Source of the DNA: Hydractinia symbiolongicarpus
Taxonomy: Eukaryota; Cnidaria; Hydrozoa; Anthoathecata; Hydractiniidae
Reading direction: 5' to 3'
NCBI RefSeq assembly: GCF_029227915.1
Contig: NC_079885.1
Coordinates: forward strand, 18,549,001-18,613,000
DNA length: 64,000 bases
Under the pieces are notes generated by a model. It ran no database searches. It was given only the letters and a program-made list of their open reading frames with translations, and was not told where the DNA came from. Position 1 is the stretch's first letter; each line of letters starts with the position of its first letter. Made by a program: the position numbers and the translations under genes. This document shows positions 1 through 9,600 of the stretch, piece after piece.

Positions 1-669
1 CAGAATAATACATACGAGCTAATCAAAATCGGCTCGAGGAAAGAAATAAAGTTCAGAGACAACCAAAGGAGTCGAACTGCAGTAGAAACAAACTAGATGT
101 AACGCAAGCCACTAGTACGACGTATTGCCTACAGGGACCACACTCTCCGAGACAGCGAACGCAACTTCCTAGTGATTCACGCGAACGCACTCAACTAGGT
201 GATGTAGATCAGAAAGGTGAAAGTCCTTGTGTCAAGTCTACACCTCACGATGCAGCACCTTTTGAGCGTCCTCTACGAACGGACACACTGGCAAGCGGCA
301 CACCACAAGCAAAGGTTAAGTCGGCTCGAAGGCACAACAGGTCGCGCCGACTTACGACAACTCTGGGCTTTCTTCAGTTCACGCACAAATCTTTCGCCTT
401 TTACTAAAGATTTCCGTGGAGAAGGCCAAAACGATGAGTATATAGACGATTTTTCTACTGTCTCGCTTCGGCGGGACGATCACTAGTCTAAATGAAAAAA
501 CGTGCAGGAGGCCATACGCGGGCCTATCTCTCATCTCGCTCACAGAAACTTGGTAAGCACGGTCCACTCAATGGCTTTCCAAATGCGAAGAGTGAAGGCC
601 GCAGACGGCAGGGGTTGAGCCAAGGGCCTTTCAGCCGTATCCCGCTCACAAGTTTTTTTTTTTTTTTAG

Positions 670-1100
670 CAGAATAATACATACGAGCTAATCAAAATCG
701 GCTCGAGGAAAGAAATAAAGTTCAGAGACAACCAAAGGAGTCGAACTGCAGTAGAAACAAACTAGATGTAACGCAAGCCACTAGTACGACGTATTGCCTA
801 CAGGGACCACACTCTCCGAGACAGCGAACGCAACTTCCTAGTGATTCACGCGAACGCACTCAACTAGGTGATGTAGATCAGAAAGGTGAAAGTCCTTGTG
901 TCAAGTCTACACCTCACGATGCAGCACCTTTTAAGCGTCCTCTACGAACGGACACACTGGCAAGCGGCACACCACAAGCAAAGGTTAAGTCGGCTCGAAG
1001 GCACAACAGGTCGCGCCGACTTACGACAACTCTGGGCTTTCTTCAGTTCACGCACAAATCTTTCGCCTTTTACTAAAGATTTCCGTGGAGAAGGCCAAAA
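670..1100. other. Spacer half of the unit, no gene recognised
   Basis: This part holds no RNA family or protein domain that I recognise. One frame is open for about 133 codons (from just after TAA at 675-677 to TAA at 1074-1076) but has no ATG in most copies. Translated, it is rich in Arg, Ser, Thr, Gln and Pro and would be disordered. A second frame of 89 codons (886-1155) starts with GTG; its first ATG is at 919. Common variants (for example AAG/AGG near 931 and C/G near 859) change amino acids in one or both frames. That argues against selection on either product. An AATAAA lies at 714-719 but is lost (AAATGAAG) in several units of block B. Confidence 0.5.
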
Positions 1101-1107
1101 CGATGAG

Positions 1108-1113
1108 TATATA
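1108..1113 (+). promoter_or_regulatory. TATA-box-like element of the unit
   Basis: TATATAG sits in an otherwise mixed sequence, 21 bp before a strong TTCG stem-loop and about 210 bp before the T run. A TATA box upstream and a T run downstream is the layout of RNA polymerase III type 3 genes such as U6. The usual TATA-to-start distance is 25-30 bp, so the start would fall at about 1133-1142 or slightly earlier. The box is kept in almost all full-length units. It is altered in the unit at 30639 (TATCTA), 48306 (CATATA) and 49643 (GTATA), and absent from the six short units. No proximal sequence element was recognised upstream. Functional status is inference. Confidence 0.3.
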
Positions 1114-1128
1114 GACGATTTTTCTACT

Positions 1129-1146
1129 GTCTCGCTTCGGCGGGAC
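1129..1146 (+). other. TTCG tetraloop stem-loop
   Basis: GTCTCGC pairs with GCGGGAC around a TTCG loop, giving seven base pairs with one G-T wobble. C(TTCG)G is one of the most stable RNA tetraloops. Some recurrent variants keep pairing as wobbles: the C-to-T change giving CTTGCTTCGG in units 7636, 18606, 21280, 29302 and 43625, and GGGGCGATC in units 25960 and 27966. Others break one pair: CTCACTTCGG in units 23954 and 46299, and CTTCGACGG in unit 27297. The structure is seen in sequence; its use is inference. Confidence 0.55.
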
Positions 1147-1221
1147 GATCACTAGTCTAAATGAAAAAACGTGCAGGAGGCCATACGCGGGCCTATCTCT
1201 CATCTCGCTCACAGAGACTTG

Positions 1222-1340
1222 GTAAGCACGGTCCACTCAATGGCTTTCCAAATGCGAAGAGTGAAGGCCGCAGACGGCAGGGGTTGAGCCAAGGGCCTTT
1301 CGGCCGTATCCCGCTCACAAGTTTTTTTTTTTTTTAGCAG
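1222..1340 (+). other. Intron-like signal set (donor, branch point, pyrimidine tract, tandem acceptor)
   Basis: CTTG|GTAAGC at 1218-1227 fits a strong 5' splice site. CTCAC at 1314-1318 fits the branch-point consensus YTNAY. The T run at 1322-1335 is a pyrimidine tract, and TAGCAG at 1335-1340 is a NAGNAG tandem acceptor. The implied intron is about 116-119 nt. Splicing would join the end of one unit to the start of the next, but all three frames of the following unit meet a stop within about 31 codons. A multi-exon protein is therefore not supported. Two units end in CAGCAG (1338-2005 and 15933-16599), and the interrupted T tracts end in GAACCAG, so the second CAG is the more constant. Whether any of this is used is unknown. 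Confidence 0.25.
1284..1335 (+). terminator. Terminal hairpin plus T14 run, RNA polymerase III-type terminator
   Basis: A hairpin closed by TTGAGC and GCTCA(C)AA, with an apical GGCC-TTTC-GGCC stem, is followed at once by an uninterrupted run of T. Four or more T on the coding strand is enough to stop RNA polymerase III. Here every unit has 11-16 T or an interrupted version with a run of at least eight T, such as the TTTC-interrupted tract of the units starting at 31308, 31977 and 33983. The run could instead be the polypyrimidine tract of a splice acceptor, since it is followed by TAGCAG. On the other strand it would read as an A tract. Confidence 0.4.
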
Positions 1341-2673
1341 AATAATACATACGAGCTAATCAAAATCGGCTCGAGGAAAGAAATAAAGTTCAGAGACAAC
1401 CAAAGGAGTCGAACTGCAGTAGAAACAAACTAGATGTAACGCAAGCCACTAGTACGACGTATTGCCTACAGGGACCACACTCTCCGAGACAGCGAACGCA
1501 ACTTCCTAGTGATTCACGCGAACGCACTCAACTAGGTGATGTAGATCAGAAAGGTGAAAGTCCTTGTGTCAAGTCTACACCTCACGATGCAGCACCTTTT
1601 AAGCGTCCTCTACGAACGGACACACTGGCAAGCGGCACACCACAAGCAAAGGTTAAGTCGGCTCGAAGGCACAACAGGTCGCGCCGACTTACGACAACTC
1701 TGGGCTTTCTTCAGTTCACGCACAAATCTTTCGCCTTTTACTAAAGATTTCCGTGGAGAAGGCCAAAACGATGAGTATATAGACGATTTTTCTACTGTCT
1801 CGCTTCGGCGGGACGATCACTAGTCTAAATGAAAAAACGTGCAGGAGGCCATACGCGGGCCTATCTCTCATCTCGCTCACAGAGACTTGGTAAGCACGGT
1901 CCACTCAATGGCTTTCCAAATGCGAAGAGTGAAGGCCGCAGACGGCAGGGGTTGAGCCAAGGGCCTTTCGGCCGTATCCCGCTCACAAGTTTTTTTTTTT
2001 TTCAGCAGAATAATACATACGAGCTAATCAAAATCGGCTCGAGGAAAGAAATAAAGTTCAGAGACAACCAAAGGAGTCGAACTGCAGTAGAAACAAACTA
2101 GATGTAACGCAAGCCACTAGTACGACGTATTGCCTACAGGGACCACACTCTCCGAGACAGCGAACGCAACTTCCTAGTGATTCACGCGAACGCACTCAAC
2201 TAGGTGATGTAGATCAGAAAGGTGAAAGTCCTTGTGTCAAGTCTACACCTCACGATGCAGCACCTTTTAAGCGTCCTCTACGAACGGACACACTGGCAAG
2301 CGGCACACCACAAGCAAAGGTTAAGTCGGCTCGAAGGCACAACAGGTCGCGCCGACTTACGACAACTCTGGGCTTTCTTCAGTTCACGCACAAATCTTTC
2401 GCCTTTTACTAAAGATTTCCGTGGAGAAGGCCAAAACGATGAGTATATAGACGATTTTTCTACTGTCTCGCTTCGGCGGGACGATCACTAGTCTAAATGA
2501 AAAAACGTGCAGGAGGCCATACGCGGGCCTATCTCTCATCTCGCTTACAGAGACTTGGTAAGCACGGTCCACTCAATGGCTTTCCAAATGCGAAGAGTGA
2601 AGGCCGCAGACGGCAGGGGTTGAGCCAAGGGCCTTTCGGCCGTATCCCGCTCTCAAGTTTTTTTTTTTTTTAG

Positions 2674-3627
2674 CAGAATAATACATACGAGCTAATCAAA
2701 ATCGGCTCGAGGAAAGAAATAAAGTTCAGAGACAACCAAAGGAGTCGAACTGCAGTAGAAACAAACTAGATGTAACGCAAGCCACTAGTACGACGTATTG
2801 CCTACAGGGACCACACTCTCCGAGACAGCGAACGCAACTTCCTAGTGATTCACGCGAACGCACTCAACTAGGTGATGTAGATCAGAAAGGTGAAAGTCCT
2901 TGTGTCAAGTCTACACCTCACGATGCAGCACCTTTTAAGCGTCCTCTACGAACGGACACACTGGCAAGCGGCACACCACAAGCAAAGGTTAAGTCGGCTC
3001 GAAGGCACAACAGGTCTCGCTCACAGAGACTTGGTAAGCACGGTCCACTCAATGGCTTTCCAAATGCGAAGAGTGAAGGCCGCAGACGGCAGGGGTTGAG
3101 CCAAGGGCCTTTCGCCCGTATCCCGCTCACAAGTTTTTTTTTTTTTTTAGCAGAATAATACATGCGAGCTAATCAAAATCGGCTCGAGGAAAGAAATAAA
3201 GTTCAGAGACAACCAAAGGAGTCGAACTGCAGTAGAAACAAACTAGATGTAACGCAAGCCACTAGTACGACGTATTGCCTACAGGGACCACACTCTCCGA
3301 GACAGCGAACGCAACTTCCTAGTGATTCACGCGAACGCACTCAACTAGGTGATGTAGATCAGAAAGGTGAAAGTCCTTGTGTCAAGTCTACACCTCACGA
3401 TGCAGCACCTTTTAAGCGTCCTCTACGAACGGACACACTGGCAAGCGGCACACCACAAGCAAAGGTTAAGTCGGCTCGAAGGCACAACAGGTCTCGCTCA
3501 CAGAGACTTGGTAAGCACGGTCCACTCAATGGCTTTCCAAATGCGAAGAGTGAAGGCCGCAGACGGCAGGGGTTGAGCCAAGGGCCTTTCGCCCGTATCC
3601 CGCTCACAAGTTTTTTTTTTTTTTTAG
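2674..3627 (+). repeat. Pair of short units (477 bp each), block A
   Basis: Two adjacent units, 2674-3150 and 3151-3627, lack 192 bp present in full units, corresponding to 344-535 of the first unit. The join is AACAGGTC|TCGCTCACAG, with two shared bases (TC) at the ends. This suggests a microhomology deletion followed by duplication of the deleted unit. The loss removes the TATA box, the TTCG stem-loop and the AGGCC/GGCCT hairpin but keeps ACAGAGA, the donor-like site, the downstream hairpins and the T15 run. Both copies also carry TTTCGCCCG. The second copy has ACATGCGAGC, which creates an ATG and a 157-codon open frame (3162-3635). That frame ends in a Phe run read from the T tract and is probably not a gene. 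Confidence 0.9.
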
Positions 3628-6600
3628 CAGAATAATACATACGAGCTAATCAAAATCGGCTCGAGGAAAGAAATAAAGTTCAGAGACAACCAAAGGAGTC
3701 GAACTGCAGTAGAAACAAACTAGATGTAACGCAAGCCACTAGTACGACGTATTGCCTACAGGGACCACACTCTCCGAGACAGCGAACGCAACTTCCTAGT
3801 GATTCACGCGAACGCACTCAACTAGGTGATGTAGATCAGAAAGGTGAAAGTCCTTGTGTCAAGTCTACACCTCACGATGCAGCACCTTTTAAGCGTCCTC
3901 TACGAACGGACACACTGGCAAGCGGCACACCACAAGCAAAGGTTAAGTCGGCTCGAAGGCACAACAGGTCGCGCCCACTTACGACAACTCTGGGCTTTCT
4001 TCAGTTCACGCACAAATCTTTCGCCTTTTACTAAAGATTTCCGTGGAGAAGGCCAAAACGATAAGTATATAGACGATTTTACTACTGTCTCGCTTCGGCG
4101 GGACGATCACTAGTCTAAATGAAAAAACGTGCAGGAGGCCATACGCGGGCCTATCTCTCATCTCGCTCACAGAGACTTGGTAAGCACGGTCCACTCAATG
4201 GCTTTCCAAATGCGAAGAGTGAAGGCCGCAGACGGCAGGGGTTGAGCCAAGGGCCTTTCGGCCGTATCCCGCTCACAAGTTTTTTTTTTTTTTAGCAGAA
4301 TAATACATACGAGCTAATCAAAATCGGCTCGAGGAAAGAAATAAAGTTCAGAGACAACCAAAGGAGTCGAACTGCAGTAGAAACAAACTAGATGTAACGC
4401 AAGCCACTAGTACGACGTATTACCTACAGGGACCACACTCTCCGAGACAGCGAACGCAACTTCCTAGTGATTCACGCGAACGCACTCAACTAGGTGATGT
4501 AGATCAGAAAGGTGAAAGTCCTTGTGTCAAGTCTACACCTCACGATGCAGCACCTTTTAAGCGTCCTCTACGAACGGACACACTGGCAAGCGGCACACCA
4601 CAAGCAAAGGTTAAGTCGGCTCGAAGGCACAACAGGTCGCGCCGACTTACGACAACTCTGGGCTTTCTTCAGTTCACGCACAAATCTTTCGCCTTTTACT
4701 AAAGATTTCCGTGGAGAAGGCCAAAACGATGAGTATATAGACAATTTTTCTACTGTCTCGCTTCGGCGGGACGATCACTAGTCTAAATGAAAAAACGTGC
4801 AGGAGGCCATACGCGGGCCTATCTCTCATCTCGCTCACAGAGACTTGGTAAGCACGGTCCACTCAATGGCTTTCCAAATGCGAAGAGTGAAGGCCGCAGA
4901 CGGCAGGGGTTGAGCCAAGGGCCTTTCGCCCGTATCCCGCTCACAAGTTTTTTTTTTTTTAGCAGAATAATACATACGAGCTAATCAAAATCGGCTCGAG
5001 GAAAGAAATAAAGTTCAGAGACAACCAAAGGAGTCGAACTGCAGTAGAAACAGACTAGATGTAACGCAAGCCACTAGTACGACGTATTGCCTACAGGGAC
5101 CACACTCTCCGAGACAGCGAACGCAACTTCCTAGTGATTCACGCGAACGCACTCAACTAGGTGATGTAGATCAGAAAGGTGAAAGTCCTTGTGTCAAGTC
5201 TACACCTCACGGTGCAGCACCTTTTAAGCGTCCTCTACGAACGGACACACTGGCAAGCGGCACACCACAAGCAAAGGTTAAGTCGGCTCGAAGGCACAAC
5301 AGGTCGCGCCGACTTACGACAACTCTGGGCTTTCTTCAGTTCACGCACAAATCTTTCGCCTTTTACTAAAGATTTCCGTGGAGAAGGCCAAAACGATGAG
5401 TATATAGACGATTTTTCTACTGTCTCGCTTCGGCGGGACGATCACTAGTCTAAATGAAAAAACGTGCAGGAGGCCATACGCGGGCCTATCTCTCATCTCG
5501 CTCACAGAGACTTGGTAAGCACGGTCCACTCAATGGCTTTCCAAATGCGAAGAGTGAAGGCCGCAGACGGCAGGGGTTGAGCCAAGGGCCTTTCGGCCGT
5601 ATCCCGCTCACAAGTTTTTTTTTTTTTAGCAGAATAATACATACGAGCTAATCAAAATCGGCTCGAGGAAAAAAATAAAGTTCAGAGACAACCAAAAGAG
5701 TCGAACTGCAGTAGAAACAAACTAGATGTAACGCAAGCCACTAGTACGACGTATTGCCTACAGGGACCACACTCTCCGAGACAGCGAACGCAACTTCCTA
5801 GTGATTCACGCGAACGCACTCAACTAGGTGATGTAGATCAGAAAGGTGAAAGTCCTTGTGTCAAGTCTACACCTCACGATGCAGCACCTTTTAAGCGTCC
5901 TCTACGAACGGACACACTGGCAAGCGGCACACCACAAGCAAAGGTTAAGTCGGCTCGAAGGCACAACAGGTCGCGCCGACTTACGACAACTCTGGGCTTT
6001 CTTCAGTTCACGCACAAATCTTTCGCCTTTTACTAAAGATTTCCGTGGAGAAGGCCAAAACGATGAGTATATAGACGATTTTTCTACTGTCTCGCTTCGG
6101 CGGGACGATCACTAGTCTAAATGAAAAAACGTGCAGGAGGCCATACGCGGGCCTATCTCTCATCTCGCTCACAGAGAATTGGTAAGCACGGTCCACTCAA
6201 TGGCTTTCCAAATGCGAAGAGTGAAGGCCGCAGACGGCAGGGGTTGAGCCAAGGGCCTTTCGCCCGTATCCCGCTCACAAGTTTTTTTTTTTTTTAGCAG
6301 AATAATACATACGAGCTAATCAAAATCGGCTCGAGGAAAGAAATAAAGTTCAGAGACAACCAAAGGAGTCGAACTGCAGTAGAAACAAACTAGATGTAAC
6401 GCAAGCCACTAGTACGACGTATTGCCTACAGGGACAACACTCTCCGAGACAGCGAACGCAACTTCCTAGTGATTCACGCGAACGCACTCAACTAGATGAT
6501 GTAGATCAGAAAGGTGAAAGTCCTTGTGTCAAGTCTACACCTCACGATGCAGCACCTTTTAAGCGTCCTCTACGAACGGACACACTGGCAAGCGGCACAC

Positions 6601-9600
6601 CACAAGCAAAGGTTAAGTCGGCTCGAAGGCACAACAGGTCGCGCCGACTTACGACAACTCTGGGCTTTCTTCAGTTCACGCACAAATCTTTCGCCTTTTA
6701 CTAAAGATTTCCGTGGAGAAGGCCAAAACGATGAGTATATAGACGATTTTTCTACTGTCTCGCTTCGGCGGGACGATCACTAGTCTAAATGAAAAAACGT
6801 GCAGGAGGCCATACGCGGGCCTATCTCTCATCTCGCTCACAGAGACTTGGTAAGCACGGTCCACTCAATGGCTTTCCAAATGCGAAGAGTGAAGGCCGCA
6901 GACGGCAGGGGTTGAGCCAAGGGCCTTTCGGCCGTATCCCGCTCACAAGTTTTTTTTTTTTTTTAGCAGAATAATACATACGAGCTAATCAAAATCGGCT
7001 CGAGGAAAGAAATAAAGTTCAGAGACAACCAAAGGAGTCGAACTGCAGTAGAAACAAACTAGATGTAACGCAAGCCACTAGTACGACGTATTGCCTACAG
7101 GGACCACACTCTCCGAGACAGCGAACGCAACTTCCTAGTGATTCACGCGAACGCACTGAACTAGGTGATGTAGATCAGAAAGGTGAAAGTCCTTGTGTCA
7201 AGTCTACACCTCACGATGCAGCACCTTTTAGGCGTCCTCTACGAACGGACACACTGGCAAGCGGCACACCACAAGCAAAGGTTAAGTCGGCTCGAAGGCA
7301 CAACAGGTCGCGCCGACTTACGACAACTCTGGGCTTTCTTCAGTTCACGCACAAATCTTTCGCCTTTTACTAAAGATTTCCGTGGAGAAGGCCAAAACGA
7401 TGAGTATATAGACGATTTTTCTACTGTCTCGCTTCGGCGGGACGATCACTAGTCTAAATGAAAAAACGTGCAGGAGGCCATACGCGGGCCTATCTCTCAT
7501 CTCGCTCACAGAGACTTGGTAAGCACGGTCCACTCAATGGCTTTCCAAATGCGAAGAGTGAAGGCCGCAGACGGCAGGGGTTGAGCCAAGGGCCTTTCGG
7601 CCGTATCCCGCTCACAAGTTTTTTTTTTTTTTTAGCAGAATAATACATACGAGCTAATCAAAATCGGCTCGAGGAAAGAAATAAAGTTCAGAGACAACCA
7701 AAGGAGTCGAACTGCAGTAGAAACAAACTAGATGTAACGCAAGCCACTAGTACGACGTATTGCCTACAGGGACCACACTCTCCGAGACAGCGAACGCAAC
7801 TTCCTAGTGATTCACGCGAACGCATTGAACTAGGTGATGTAGATCAGAAAGGTGAAAGTCCTTGTGTCAAGTCTACACCTCACGATGCAGCACCTTTTAG
7901 GCGTCCTCTACGAACGGACACACTGGCAAGCGGCACACCACAAGCAAAGGTTAAGTCGGCTCGAAGGCACAACAGGTCGCGCCGACTTACGACAACTCTG
8001 GGCTTTCTTCAGTTCACGCACAAATCTTTCGCCTTTTACTAAAGATTTCCGTGGAGAAGGCCAAAACGATGAGTATATAGACGATTTTTCTACTGTCTTG
8101 CTTCGGCGGGACGATCACTAGTCTAAATGAAAAAACGTGCAGGAGGCCATACGCGGGCCTATCTCTCATCTCGCTCACAGAGACTTGGTAAGCACGGTCC
8201 ACTCAATGGCTTTCCAAATGCGAAGAGTGAAGGCCGCAGACGGCAGGGGTTGAGCCAAGGGCCTTTCGGCCGTATCCCGCTCACAAGTTTTTTTTTTTTT
8301 TAGCAGAATAATACATACGAGCTAATCAAAATCGGCTCGAGGAAAAAAATAAAGTTCAGAGACAACCAAAAGAGTCGAACTGCAGTAGAAACAAACTAGA
8401 TGTAACGCAAGCCACTAGTACGACGTATTGCCTACAGGGACCACACTCTCCGAGACAGCGAACGCAACTTCCTAGTGATTCACGCGAACGCACTCAACTA
8501 GGTGATGTAGATCAGAAAGGTGAAAGTCCTTGTGTCAAGTCTACACCTCACGATGCAGCACCTTTTAGGCGTCCTCTACGAACGGACACACTGGCAAGCG
8601 GCACACCACAAGCAAAGGTTAAGTCGGCTCGAAGGCACAACAGGTCGCGCCGACTTACGACAACTCTGGGCTTTCTTCAGTTCACGCACAAATCTTTCGC
8701 CTTTTACTAAAGATTTCCGTGGAGAAGGCCAAAACGATGAGTATATAGACGATTTTTCTACTGTCTCGCTTCGGCGGGACGATCACTAGTCTAAATGAAA
8801 AAACGTGCAGGAGGCCATACGCGGGCCTATCTCTCATCTCGCTCACAGAGACTTGGTAAGCACGGTCCACTCAATGGCTTTCCAAATGCGAAGAGTGAAG
8901 GCCGCAGACGGCAGGGGTTGAGCCAAGGGCCTTTCGGCCGTATCCCGCTCACAAGTTTTTTTTTTTTTTAGCAGAATAATACATACGAGCTAATCAAAAT
9001 CGGCTCGAGGAAAGAAATAAAGTTCAGAGACAACCAAAGGAGTCGAACTGCAGTAGAAACAAACTAGATGTAACGCAAGCCACTAGTACGACGTATTGCC
9101 TACAGGGACCACACTCTCCGAGACAGCGAACGCAACTTCCTAGTGATTCACGCGAACGCACTCAACTAGGTGATGTAGATCAGAAAGGTGAAAGTCCTTG
9201 TGTCAAGTCTACACCTCACGATGCAGCACCTTTTAAGCGTCCTCTACGAACGGACACACTGGCAAGCGGCACACCACAAGCAAAGGTTAAGTCGGCTCGA
9301 AGGCACAACAGGTCGCGCCGACTTACGACAACTCTGGGCTTTCTTCAGTTCACGCACAAATCTTTCGCCTTTTACTAAAGATTTCCGTGGAGAAGGCCAA
9401 AACGATGAGTATATAGACGATTTTTCTACTGTCTCGCTTCGGCGGGACGATCACTAGTCTAAATGAAAAAACGTGCAGGAGGGCATACGCGGGCCTATCT
9501 CTCATCTCGCTCACAGAGACTTGGTAAGCACGGTCCACTCAATGGCTTTCCAAATGCGAAGAGTGAAGGCCGCAGACGGCAGGGGTTGAGCCAAGGGCCT

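Larger units (their letters stand above)
1129..1335 (+). ncRNA. Candidate structured small RNA gene (one per full-length unit), U6-like motif order
   Basis: The region between the TATA box and the T run can fold into a series of perfect short helices. They are a 7-bp stem with a TTCG loop (1129-1146), AGGCC/GGCCT (1178-1194) enclosed by CGTGC/GCACG (1170-1174 with 1226-1230), TCTCT/AGAGA (1196-1200 with 1213-1217), CACTC/GAGTG (1234-1238 with 1259-1263), GCCG/CGGC (1267-1278), and a terminal TTGAGC/GCTCACAA stem (1284-1320) just before the T run. In order it also holds CTCGCTTCGGC, ACAGAGA, AGCACGGTCC and CAAATGCG followed by GTGAAG. These resemble the 5' stem-loop, ACAGAGA box, AGCATGGCCC and CAAATTCGTGAAG of U6 snRNA, recalled from knowledge. 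However, the invariant AGATTAGC of U6 is not present and the RNA would be about twice U6 length. It could be a degenerate U6-derived gene, another Pol III RNA, a spliced-leader-like RNA, or untranscribed DNA. Confidence 0.33.
670..1337 (+). repeat. Representative full-length unit (668 bp), used as reference for internal parts
   Basis: This copy carries the commonest base at most variable positions. Layout along the unit: a 430-bp spacer (670-1100), a TATATA box (1108-1113), a TTCG stem-loop (1129-1146), a hairpin (1178-1194), ACAGAGA (1211-1217), a GGTAAGC splice-donor-like site (from 1221), hairpins at 1234-1263, 1267-1278 and 1284-1320, then 14 T (1322-1335) and AG. The next unit starts at 1338. 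The same parts occur at the same offsets in every full-length unit. Confidence 0.95.

Noticed and set aside
68-78. AGTTCGACTCC on the minus strand, close to a Pol III B box or tRNA T-loop
   Set aside because: The flanking bases do not form a T stem, no convincing A box or acceptor stem is present, and several units change the core bases.
379-567. 62-codon frames on the minus strand
   Set aside because: They start at GTG (complement), have no conserved motif, and are explained as shadows of the repeat.
1-669. 5S rRNA gene in the unit (tandem 5S arrays often have units of this size)
   Set aside because: I searched both strands by eye for the conserved internal control region and the loop A and loop E sequences and did not find them.
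653-672. A tail of a retroposon on the minus strand
   Set aside because: No target-site duplications, reverse transcriptase or 5' SINE promoter are visible, and units join head to tail without flanking DNA.
492-677. 61-66-codon frame starting MKK and ending after the T run
   Set aside because: It lies over the candidate RNA hairpins, and its C-terminus depends on T-run length. A Phe run from a T tract is typical of a chance frame.
877-905. GGTGAAAGTCC motif, reminiscent of domain I of bacterial group II introns
   Set aside because: No GTGCG start, no domain V with its catalytic triad and no maturase were found nearby, so the short match is taken as chance.
886-1155. Repeated 89-codon open frame (one per full unit) as a protein gene
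   Set aside because: It starts at GTG; the first ATG gives 78 codons. It overlaps another open frame and has no recognisable domain. Recurrent variants are mostly amino-acid changing, and stops occur in units 24623, 46968, 48976 and 61670.
3162-3635. Short units as reverse-transcribed spliced copies of long units
   Set aside because: The 192-bp deletion ends do not match GT-AG borders (join AACAGGTC|TCGCTC), so splicing does not explain it.
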